Below are positions 34,828-41,944 of a stretch of DNA of 42,629 nucleotides, in pieces. Each line of letters starts with the position of its first letter. Within the stretch, counting starts at the first letter, position 1. The stretch comes from Sphingobacteriaceae bacterium. Lineage in GTDB: Bacteria > Bacteroidota > Bacteroidia > Sphingobacteriales > Sphingobacteriaceae. The notes beneath the pieces were generated by a model. The model saw only the letters and a list, made by a program, of their open reading frames with translations. It made no database searches and had not been told where the DNA came from. The stretch is from NCBI GenBank assembly GCA_019751895.1, contig JAIEMU010000002.1, positions 1 to 42,629 of the forward strand, read 5' to 3'. A program made the position numbers and the translations under genes.

Positions 34828-35162
34828 AAGATGTAACGTCTTATTTTAAGCAGTTTACATTGGCAAAAATGTTTAAGAATTACATTTTCCCAAAATCGAA
34901 AGACAAAGAAAGTAATGCCGCATCGGTAAGCAGTCAAGTTTTGTCTTTTTTACTACCTTATTTGCTCAATAAAACGATATTTAAAAACTCAAGCATGTTA
35001 ACTAAAACCATTACCACTTTGGTAAGCGGCAGGTTTAGTAGCTTTTTAACTTTAGAAAATGTATTAAGCGTAGTAGCTGAAATTAAAAATTTGTTTAATA
35101 AAAAACAGCAAGCGCCTCATTTTGCAGATTACGGCATTCCGCCAGATAGCGAAACGTATTAA
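34737..35162 (+). CDS. Small helical protein, phase-variation-free intact copy of the duplicated gene
   Basis: The product has 141 residues and an unknown function. The N-terminus is a coiled helix (SKIETLAQLQQEIKRLE), followed by a basic patch (PKSKDKES). Then comes a hydrophobic segment (SSQVLSFLLPYLLNKTIF) that could be membrane-associated. The rest is polar, ending FADYGIPPDSETY. It belongs to the YtxH/holin-like operon; its ATG overlaps the holin stop in the original arrangement, as in copy 1. ATG 34737 is preferred over an upstream in-frame ATG (34698) that lies in the holin fragment. The gene survives only because the insertion duplicated its 5' end. Confidence 0.85.
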   Translation: MKSKIETLAQLQQEIKRLEASCNQQEVILKQDVTSYFKQFTLAKMFKNYIFPKSKDKESNAASVSSQVLSFLLPYLLNKTIFKNSSMLTKTITTLVSGRFSSFLTLENVLSVVAEIKNLFNKKQQAPHFADYGIPPDSETY

Positions 35163-35469
35163 AAATGGAAATTTCGTTTTGTTGGGTATAATTTTTAATA
35201 TCCTTGCATCCTAATCATTGTGAAAATTGAACATTGTAGCGCTATGACTACAAAAACGCTTCGGATAAACGCAGGTGTTTGGTTAAACTTGCGGTTGTAT
35301 AGATGTTGGTGGCAAGTGTAAAGGACGACAATAAACGAACAAAAATGCTAGACTCTTCGCAAAATAAAAAGAGCCATTTTTTGCCCAAGCACACAACATT
35401 TATTTATCTCGATTAATGAGATATATTTACCAACAATGGTTACTTTTGACGACCAATATTATTTTGGCT
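35163..35469 (+). other. Intergenic region before the restriction module
   Basis: No gene is seen in 307 bases. It holds short inverted matches (CTACAAAAACGC at 35248-35259 with GCGGTTGTATAG at 35291-35302) and GC-rich phrases such as TTGGTGGCAAGTG, unlike the AT-rich housekeeping spacers. It probably contains the left edge of the acquired module and the XRE promoter, but no exact -7 box is found near the ATG at 35470. Confidence 0.5.
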
Positions 35470-35673
35470 ATGAATAGAATTAAGGAAGTGCTTGATAAAA
35501 AAGGAATTAAACAAACGTGGCTAGCTCAGCAATTAGGCAAAAGCTACAACATGGTGAATAGTTATGTACAAAACCGACAACAACCTAGACTTGAAGTACT
35601 GCATGACATAGCTAAAATTTTAGATGTAGATGTTGTTGAATTAATTGTATCAAGTAAGAAACAAGAAAAATAG
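35470..35673 (+). CDS. XRE-family helix-turn-helix regulator
   Basis: The 67-residue protein is a single Cro/C1-type DNA-binding domain: MNRIKEVLDKKGIKQTWLAQ, the recognition helix NMVNSYVQNRQQP and then LHDIAKILDVDVVELI. ATG 35470 is chosen because an upstream ATG (35416) adds 18 unrelated residues. The McrB-like gene starts 4 bases after its stop, so it is likely the controller of the restriction operon, in the manner of a C-protein that delays nuclease expression. Confidence 0.92.
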   Translation: MNRIKEVLDKKGIKQTWLAQQLGKSYNMVNSYVQNRQQPRLEVLHDIAKILDVDVVELIVSSKKQEK

Positions 35674-35677
35674 ACTA

Positions 35678-37306
35678 ATGATTAATTATAGTATTGAACT
35701 TCATAAGTTTTTGAAACAAGCAAAAACAAGCGACTTAAAAACTAAGCACTTTGAAAAAACTTTAGAAGATTTTCAAGTTAAAGTTAGTTTTGGACAAGGT
35801 GTAGAAGCAAGAGTCCCTTGGATTTCATTTTTGAAAGAACCTAATACAACTAGTGATGGAATATATCCTGTTTATCTTTTTTTTAAGCGAGAAAATATTC
35901 TAGTATTGGCATACGGGATAAGTGAAACTAACATACCCAAAATAAATTGGAGATTAAATAATCCAACAAGCATTATTGATTTATTTTCAAGCAAAGGCTA
36001 TTCAAAACCTGATAGGTATGGAAATTCATTTGTTTACAAATCTTATAGCATTGATAATTTACCAGATGATAGTACACTAGACAAACATCTTCAAGAAATA
36101 CTTGCAATATACTCAAATCTAGACATGTCCATTGTGAAAAAACCAATTCAAGAATCTACCCTATTCAACATTGCATCTTTTCAGAAAACAACAAAAGATG
36201 CCGGTTTAATCTTTTCTACTCAACTCATTCAACGTTTTGTTGCCTCTTTGTGCACCAAACCGTTTGTAATTTGCAGCGGTCTTTCAGGTTCTGGTAAAAC
36301 AAAATTATCACAAGCCTTTGCTCAATGGATAACACAAGATGAATCTCAATATGTCATTGTACCTGTTGGTGCCGATTGGACGAATCGTGAACCGCTTTTA
36401 GGCTATCCAAATGCTTTAGATAAGGAAGAATATGTTAGCCCTGAAAATGGTGTTTTAGATTTAATGATTAGAGCAAAGGAAAATATTGAGAACACAGAAG
36501 AACCCACAAAACCCTACTTCTTGATATTAGACGAGATGAATTTAAGTCACGTTGAACGATATTTTGCTGATTTTTTGAGCACCATGGAATCTGGGGATAA
36601 AATACCATTACATAAAATTGAAAATAAAAATAACTCGTTGATGGTTCCTCCTTCAATAAACCTTCCCAAGAATTTATTCATCATTGGCACGGTAAATATT
36701 GATGAAACCACTTACATGTTTAGCCCAAAGGTTTTAGACAGAGCAAATACCATAGAATTTAGATTGACTGAAGAAGATTTAGATAAATTCATTCAAAGTG
36801 AGATACCACTAAAAATGGATTTATTAAAGACTCAAGGTGCAAATATGTCGGACGGCTTTATGGCAATGGCATTACAAGAAACAGATAAGAATTTGAAAAA
36901 TGTGGAAAAAGATTTAACACTATTCTTTTCTGAATTAAAAAAATCAGGGGCTGAATTTGGTTATAGAACAGCTAGCGAAATTGGAAGGTTGATGTTTATG
37001 TTAGAAAAACTTGGCGAATCAGGCGACAACTTACTTGATATTGCCATCATGCAGAAATTACTACCTAAATTGCATGGTTCGAGAAACAAGCTCACCAAAG
37101 TTCTTCCGATTTTAGGTGGTTTTTGTATTGAGGGTAATGATTTAAAAATTAAAGAAGATTACTTGGATAAATTCGCAAATAATAGTTTAACCGAGGTTGA
37201 ACTTAAAGCAGACCCAAAGATCAAATACAAAATATCATTCGAGAAAATTTGCAGAATGTATAAAAATGCAGTTGAAAACGGTTTTGCAAGTTACGCTGAA
37301 GCATAA
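35678..37306 (+). CDS. McrB-like AAA+ NTPase with DUF3578 N-terminal domain
   Basis: The 542-residue product is the motor subunit of a McrBC-type (type IV) restriction system. Residues of about 10-160 match the MrcB N-terminal DUF3578 domain (SFGQGVEARVPWISF, YPVYLFF), the predicted modified-DNA reader. The AAA+ domain carries Walker A G201-LSGSGKT, the Walker B region LILDEMN (D285-E286) and the McrB-type GTVNIDE signature (337-343), followed by VLDRANTIEF. A helical C-terminus of about 70 residues closes it. ATG 35678 follows the regulator by 4 bases. In McrBC, GTP use drives the nuclease along DNA; nucleotide preference here is inferred. Confidence 0.94.
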   Translation: MINYSIELHKFLKQAKTSDLKTKHFEKTLEDFQVKVSFGQGVEARVPWISFLKEPNTTSDGIYPVYLFFKRENILVLAYGISETNIPKINWRLNNPTSIIDLFSSKGYSKPDRYGNSFVYKSYSIDNLPDDSTLDKHLQEILAIYSNLDMSIVKKPIQESTLFNIASFQKTTKDAGLIFSTQLIQRFVASLCTKPFVICSGLSGSGKTKLSQAFAQWITQDESQYVIVPVGADWTNREPLLGYPNALDKEEYVSPENGVLDLMIRAKENIENTEEPTKPYFLILDEMNLSHVERYFADFLSTMESGDKIPLHKIENKNNSLMVPPSINLPKNLFIIGTVNIDETTYMFSPKVLDRANTIEFRLTEEDLDKFIQSEIPLKMDLLKTQGANMSDGFMAMALQETDKNLKNVEKDLTLFFSELKKSGAEFGYRTASEIGRLMFMLEKLGESGDNLLDIAIMQKLLPKLHGSRNKLTKVLPILGGFCIEGNDLKIKEDYLDKFANNSLTEVELKADPKIKYKISFEKICRMYKNAVENGFASYAEA

Positions 37307-37318
37307 AAGATATGTTTT

Positions 37319-38341
37319 ATGAAAGAGCATTTAAATACGAATGATTTATCACATTCCCTGGATTTTTATCAACAGGTTTCGGACTTATTAAAACAAGCTC
37401 GAGAAAATGTGATTAGGGCAATTAATACCACAATGGTGCATACCTATTTTGAGATAGGAAGAATGATAATAGAGGAAGAACAAAATGGGTCACATAGAGC
37501 TGAATATGGCAAACAAATTTTAAAAGAATTATCCAAAAAGCTCAGCAAAGATTTTGGGAAAGGGTTTTCGACTGACAACTTAGAAAGAATGAAAAAACTT
37601 TACATTCTTTATTCCAACCCAATTTCCGCAACACCTTTGCGGAAATTCACCCTTTCGTGGTCGCACTATCTTCAATTAATGCGAATAAAAAACGAAAATG
37701 AACGAAATTTTTATGAAATAGAAGCCCTAAATAATAAATGGAGTTTGAAAGAATTGGAGCGGCAGTATAATTCTAATCTTTATAACCGTTTAGCACTGAG
37801 CAAAGATAAAGAAGGTGTTAAACAACTTTCAGAAAAAGGTCAAATCATCGAAAAAGCAATAGACATTATTAAAGATCCTTATGTTTTAGAATTCTTAAAT
37901 CTACCTGATTCTAACGCTTATAGCGAAACAGAATTAGAGACGGCACTTATAGATAAATTAGAACACTTCTTATTGGAATTGGGCAAAGGTTTTACTTTTG
38001 TCGGAAGACAAGTTCGGTTCACATTTGATGAAGAGCATTTTAGGGTTGATTTGGTTTTTTACAATCGTTTACTCAAATGCTTTGTTCTTATAGATATTAA
38101 GATTGGGAAACTAAAACACCAAGACCTCGGTCAAATGCAGATGTATGTCAATTATTATGACCGATTTGTAAAACTCGATGAAGAGAACAAAACAATTGGA
38201 ATAATATTATGCAAGGATAAGAAGGATACGATGGTAGAGATTACTTTACCAGAAAATAATGAACAAATATTTGCAAGTAAGTATGCGTTGATTTTGCCAA
38301 GCAAAAGTGAATTACAACAAATAATTGAAAATAAAGATTAA
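37319..38341 (+). CDS. DUF1016 / YhcG-family PD-(D/E)XK nuclease
   Basis: The 340-residue protein has an N-terminal helical wHTH-like DUF1016 domain (TYFEIGRMIIEEEQNG, then YGKQILKEL and SWSHYLQLMRI). The C-terminal YhcG nuclease domain (about 190-335) holds a D244 within RVDLVFYN and a D259-x-K261 motif in IDIKIGK, so it looks catalytically intact, although Asp replaces the usual Glu. It lies between the McrB-like and McrC-like genes with gaps of 12 and 3 bases, so it belongs to the operon. It may be an extra nuclease or a passenger. A hairpin inside the gene is listed separately. Confidence 0.92.
   Translation: MKEHLNTNDLSHSLDFYQQVSDLLKQARENVIRAINTTMVHTYFEIGRMIIEEEQNGSHRAEYGKQILKELSKKLSKDFGKGFSTDNLERMKKLYILYSNPISATPLRKFTLSWSHYLQLMRIKNENERNFYEIEALNNKWSLKELERQYNSNLYNRLALSKDKEGVKQLSEKGQIIEKAIDIIKDPYVLEFLNLPDSNAYSETELETALIDKLEHFLLELGKGFTFVGRQVRFTFDEEHFRVDLVFYNRLLKCFVLIDIKIGKLKHQDLGQMQMYVNYYDRFVKLDEENKTIGIILCKDKKDTMVEITLPENNEQIFASKYALILPSKSELQQIIENKD
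37621..37647 (+). repeat. Perfect inverted repeat inside the DUF1016 gene
   Basis: A 10-bp stem (37621-37630 with 37638-37647) has a 7-base loop. It encodes the segment around PISATPLRKF just before the conserved SWSHY motif. Confidence 0.75.
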
Positions 38342-38344
38342 AGT

Positions 38345-40687
38345 ATGTTTAGTTCTTCGTCCAAATCATCAATAGAAATAATGTTAGACCATATAAAAAG
38401 AGGTTTAACATTGACTATTGATGCAAAAAAAGACAACACATTATTTGATTGTAAAGATGCAGTGCTAGAAGGAGAAGCTCAATATCAACTAAATGAAGGC
38501 TGTTTTTATGATTATGAACTCTCAGAACCTAATTATATGTTCAAACCTATGGAGTGTATTCAGGCTCATCCTAGGAATAAACATATTGGTATTATTGCAC
38601 CAAATATTTATGTAGGGACATTAACTTTAGAAATTATAGATAAAGAAAAACCGAATGTTTTTCATAAAATTAAACTAGAGGTCCGTTCTGTAAAAAGTGA
38701 TTACAAATCCGACTATCGCTATATGTTGGAGAGTATCACTGAAAAGTGTACGGATTTAATTATGCAGATTGATTCACCGATTAATCAACATTTTGAAACC
38801 GATTTTAATAAGAACCCAGAGACTTTATATCAACGCTTTTCTTTTGTAAAATCATTAATTGATTCACTAGAATTTGAAGAAGCTATTCAAAAAATAGTGT
38901 CCAATCCTACTACCAAATGGGAAGAGGAACATGAGGAAAAACATATCCGCAGCATACGAAGATTTAATCAAAAAAACATAAAACAATTGGTTACCAAAAG
39001 TAACCGAATGGAAATAAGTAGGGATCATTTTTTGAATAAGTCTTATGGATTAACCTCTATTCCAACTAAAATTGATAGTACAAGGAAAACAGAATCTATA
39101 GACACAGCTGAAAATCGCTTTATTAAACATGCGTTAGAAGAATTTCTTTTTTTCTGCGAAAATTGCGAATTGAAATTTGAAAAATATTCAACCGCCAAAT
39201 TGGAATCGGGACTACTAGCAACCAAAATTTCTACTTTATTAAACCAATCATTTTTTAAGCAAATATCACGACCTACCTCTCTAAAACTGAACAGCCCAGT
39301 GCTGCAAAGGAAAAGCGGATATAGAGAGATTTTAAATGCTCGACTTAAGTTTGACTTAGCCGCTAAATTGATTTGGAATGGTGGAGACAATGTATATGAA
39401 GCAGGCAAAAAAAATATTGCTACGCTATATGAATATTGGTTGTTTTTTACTTTGTTAGATTTATTAAAAGAAGTGTTTGAAATTGAACCCAAAAGTATTG
39501 CAGAATTGATTCAATACGATGAAGGTCAATTGTCGCTAAACTTAAAACAAGGAACGGTAATAGCAATGAAGGGAGTATACAAATCTCCTTCAAGAAAGTT
39601 AAATATTCAATTCTCCTATAATCGTTCATTTGGTGGTGGCAAAACTTTTCCGAATTCAGGCAGTTACACAACTACACTTCGTCCTGATTATACTTTATCC
39701 ATTTGGCCTGCGGAAATAACAGAAGCAAAAGATGCAGAAAAAACAGAATTGATTACACACATTCACTTTGACGCAAAATACAAAGTCAAAAATTTCTATG
39801 CGCTAATTTCTAAATCTACAGACGAGGAGTTGACAGCGGAAGAAAACATTAAACTAACTGAGGAAGAGGTAGAGGAAGAAAAAAAAGGCACTTTTAAAAA
39901 TGCAGATTTATTAAAAATGCATGCTTATAAAGACGCTATTAGAAGAACTGGTGGTGCTTATGTTTTATATCCAGGCGAGGGCAAGGATGAGCCTTTTAGA
40001 GGTTTTCACGAATTAATTCCCGGCCTAGGGGCTTTTGTAATTAAACCCACTAAAGACGAGAAGGATAAAGAACACTTAAAAAATTTCATAAAAAAAGTAG
40101 TTGCAAACTTTATTGACAGAGCATCTCAAAGAGAATATACCGCTGTTAAAATTTATGATATTCATAAACATAAAAAAGACGATAAAATCATTCTAAATGA
40201 ATCAATGCCTGAATTTTTGGACTCAGCAAAAAAAGAGAAGTTAATACCAGACGAAACATTCGTATTAGTTGGATACTGCAAGAATAGTTTGAATATTAAT
40301 TGGTATAAAAAAGAAGGTAAATATAATTTCCGAATGGATAATGACAAAGGTTCATTATGTTTAGAAAACAATGTTGTAAATGCAAGATATTTGCTACTTA
40401 GAGAATCAGGAAAAGATACTGCAAATAAAGTGTTCAAAATAAAAAGCAAAGGACCAAAAGTAATTCAAGGTTCTGTTTTAGAAAAAGAAGGTTATAAATC
40501 AGATAAAATCAAAGACTATTATTTGGTAATTGAAATAGAAAAAGAAGAAAGCAATGACTTTAATGGAGCTAGTTTTAATTTTAAAGAATTGAAAGAATAT
40601 AAAGAAATTCCAGAAGATAAATACAAAAAGCCGGCTATTCCATTTGCAGTAAGCTTAACAGAATTAATGAAAGTGAAAGTAAAATAG
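38345..40687 (+). CDS. DUF2357 McrC-like restriction nuclease
   Basis: The 780-residue protein is the predicted nuclease partner of the McrB-like motor. Residues of about 60-330 match the DUF2357 region, with the conserved NRFIKHALEEFL helix near 255. The PD-(D/E)XK core (about 345-510) includes YEYWLFF, RPDYTLSI (D448) and HFDAKYK (D476-x-K478), an intact catalytic set. The C-terminal 190 residues (about 590-780) form an additional beta-rich domain (VLVGYCKNS, NFRMDNDKGSL, ARYLLLRESG, FKIKSKGPKVI), perhaps a modified-base reader. It follows the DUF1016 gene by 3 bases. It is longer than E. coli McrC (about 350). Confidence 0.92.
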   Translation: MFSSSSKSSIEIMLDHIKRGLTLTIDAKKDNTLFDCKDAVLEGEAQYQLNEGCFYDYELSEPNYMFKPMECIQAHPRNKHIGIIAPNIYVGTLTLEIIDKEKPNVFHKIKLEVRSVKSDYKSDYRYMLESITEKCTDLIMQIDSPINQHFETDFNKNPETLYQRFSFVKSLIDSLEFEEAIQKIVSNPTTKWEEEHEEKHIRSIRRFNQKNIKQLVTKSNRMEISRDHFLNKSYGLTSIPTKIDSTRKTESIDTAENRFIKHALEEFLFFCENCELKFEKYSTAKLESGLLATKISTLLNQSFFKQISRPTSLKLNSPVLQRKSGYREILNARLKFDLAAKLIWNGGDNVYEAGKKNIATLYEYWLFFTLLDLLKEVFEIEPKSIAELIQYDEGQLSLNLKQGTVIAMKGVYKSPSRKLNIQFSYNRSFGGGKTFPNSGSYTTTLRPDYTLSIWPAEITEAKDAEKTELITHIHFDAKYKVKNFYALISKSTDEELTAEENIKLTEEEVEEEKKGTFKNADLLKMHAYKDAIRRTGGAYVLYPGEGKDEPFRGFHELIPGLGAFVIKPTKDEKDKEHLKNFIKKVVANFIDRASQREYTAVKIYDIHKHKKDDKIILNESMPEFLDSAKKEKLIPDETFVLVGYCKNSLNINWYKKEGKYNFRMDNDKGSLCLENNVVNARYLLLRESGKDTANKVFKIKSKGPKVIQGSVLEKEGYKSDKIKDYYLVIEIEKEESNDFNGASFNFKELKEYKEIPEDKYKKPAIPFAVSLTELMKVKVK

Positions 40688-40736
40688 CCCACGTAATTTG
40701 CAAGCACAGTGGACAAGACATTGGCTATAACAGCGA

Positions 40737-40775
40737 TTTGACAAAAGTGGCCGTTAAATCTCCACCTTCGTCAAG
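40737..40775. repeat. Imperfect palindrome downstream of the McrC-like gene
   Basis: TTTGACAAAAGTGG (40737-40750) pairs with CCACCTTCGTCAAG (40762-40775) at 11 of 14 positions (two of the mismatches can be G-U), with an 11-base loop. It lies 50 bases after the McrC-like stop in sequence unlike the AT-rich housekeeping spacers. It could be a terminator (no T-run) or an insertion-site relic. Confidence 0.55.
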
Positions 40776-40808
40776 CTACAAAACGTTGACAAACGAACAC
40801 CTTCCCTT

Positions 40809-40865
40809 ATCAAATCATCTTCACAAAATCCTGCATAGCCAAAGCAGGGTTTTGTGTTTTCATAA
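40809..40865 (-). repeat. Displaced copy A of the trpC 3' end
   Basis: It is 57 bases and matches 41888-41944 at 55 of 57 positions. On the minus strand it still reads MKTQNPALAMQDFVKMI and a TGA stop. One difference is silent (AAC/AAT) and one gives Lys for Arg. It contains a 13-bp stem (40822-40834 with 40844-40856, one weak pair). Confidence 0.95.
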
Positions 40866-40880
40866 TTTTTACAACCTTTT

Positions 40881-41792
40881 TTAAAGCAGTTCTTGTATTG
40901 AGTTTAAAATAGTATCTACCGATTTTTTATCCATTTTTGAAAAAGCAAACCATTTTTTGCCCAAATCTTTTAATGAAGCACCTATATGATATACTTCGTT
41001 TTCGTCGATAATTAAAAATCGGTCGTGGCTTTTGTCAAAAGTTTTTAGTTTAAAATTCCCGTATTGCTCGTTGGCTTTTTGCACATCTAAGATTGTTTGT
41101 TTCGCTATGTTTTTAGTAAGTAGCAGTGCCTTTACTTTTTTGTCTTTTTTGGATAAAAGTGTAAGTGTATTTTCATCAATATAATTATCAATCAACACAA
41201 TACTCTTTGTTGCCGAACGAATAATCTTTGAAGCCAATTCGTAGGCATCAAAAACACTTTCGTTAAAAAAAACACCTTGAGCTGGAATTGTATTTTTGCT
41301 TTCGAGAGCTTTAAAAACTCGCTCAATTTTTTGTTCAGTTTCAAGTTGTTTAAATTCTATCTTGTCTAAACGGTGACTTATCAACGTATTTTCGAGCAGT
41401 ATTTGGCGCATTTTTACGAAAGCATTCATAATCTCAATGCTGGCATTAATTGCTGTGTCGCTATTTAACACAGCAGATAGCATTGCTACGCCTTGTTCGG
41501 TAAAAACATAAGGGTTTGTTCTTCGTTTTGTGGTCGCAATTTGCGACTGCAAATTAAATTGCTTTTCTGTGGTCGCAATTTGCGACTGCAAAAATTTCCA
41601 TTCTTCACCAGAAACTTGAAACATAAAGGCCTCAGGGAACCTTTTGCTATTCCGTTTCACTTGTTCGTTAATTCTTTTTGTTTCAACATCATACAACTCC
41701 GAAAGATGATAATCGACCATTACTTGTACGCCACGAACAGTGTATATTCTATTTTCAATATGCATCGGTGTGTTACTTAATTTCGTATTCAT
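40881..41792 (-). CDS. ORF6N-domain protein with C-terminal PLD-like domain
   Basis: The product has 303 residues. The N-terminal ORF6N domain (about 10-130) carries VMVDYHLSELYDVETKRINE, RFPEAFMFQ and PYVFTEQGVAML, a phage-antirepressor-related DNA-binding module. Two in-frame 13-residue repeats (LQSQIATT) sit in the middle. The C-terminal part (about 180-303) has one HKD-like motif, HDRFLIIDENEVYHIG, as in phospholipase-D-like nucleases; Arg replaces the usual Lys. One HKD motif per chain would need dimerisation. It is the only gene in the trpC-linked insertion. A regulatory or defence role is possible but unproven. Confidence 0.88.
   Translation of the reverse strand: MNTKLSNTPMHIENRIYTVRGVQVMVDYHLSELYDVETKRINEQVKRNSKRFPEAFMFQVSGEEWKFLQSQIATTEKQFNLQSQIATTKRRTNPYVFTEQGVAMLSAVLNSDTAINASIEIMNAFVKMRQILLENTLISHRLDKIEFKQLETEQKIERVFKALESKNTIPAQGVFFNESVFDAYELASKIIRSATKSIVLIDNYIDENTLTLLSKKDKKVKALLLTKNIAKQTILDVQKANEQYGNFKLKTFDKSHDRFLIIDENEVYHIGASLKDLGKKWFAFSKMDKKSVDTILNSIQELL
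41529..41592 (-). repeat. In-frame 39-bp-spaced repeat with hairpin units in the ORF6N gene
   Basis: An identical 25-base unit occurs at 41529-41553 and 41568-41592 (period 39 bases, 13 codons). Each unit includes GTCGCA-ATT-TGCGAC, a 6-bp hairpin. Copy number could vary by slippage without a frameshift. Confidence 0.9.
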
Positions 41793-41887
41793 ATCCGTTC
41801 TAATTTCGATTCATTATAAAAGCACTTTTGGGATGACCATCGCTTTGCCTCGATTATCAAGATACAACTTAGATGCAATTTACTAAA

Positions 41888-41944
41888 ATCAAATCATCCT
41901 CACAAAATCCTGCATAGCCAAAGCAGGATTTTGTGTTTTCATAA
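41888..41944 (-). repeat. trpC 3'-end repeat, copy B (in the active gene)
   Basis: This copy forms the last 18 codons of trpC, including its stop. Inside it is a perfect 13-bp stem (41901-41913 with 41923-41935) with a 9-base loop. Copy A at 40809-40865 differs by two bases. Confidence 0.95.

Larger units (their letters stand above)
40866..41887 (-). mobile_element. 1.02-kb insertion at the 3' end of trpC
   Basis: The segment between the two trpC-end copies contains only the ORF6N-PLD gene and 95 bases upstream of it. No integrase, transposase or clear terminal repeats are found. As with elements that integrate at gene ends, the host gene keeps a full 3' end supplied by one copy while the other is displaced. 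Confidence 0.7.

Noticed and set aside
35333-40799. 9-base direct repeat AAACGAACA flanking the McrBC-like module (35333-35341, 40791-40799)
   Set aside because: Nine bases in two AT-rich spacers can match by chance and the flanks differ, so I do not call it a target duplication.
41529-41592. CRISPR-like array in the ORF6N gene
   Set aside because: There are only two units at 39 bases, in frame within a protein-coding gene, with no cas genes.
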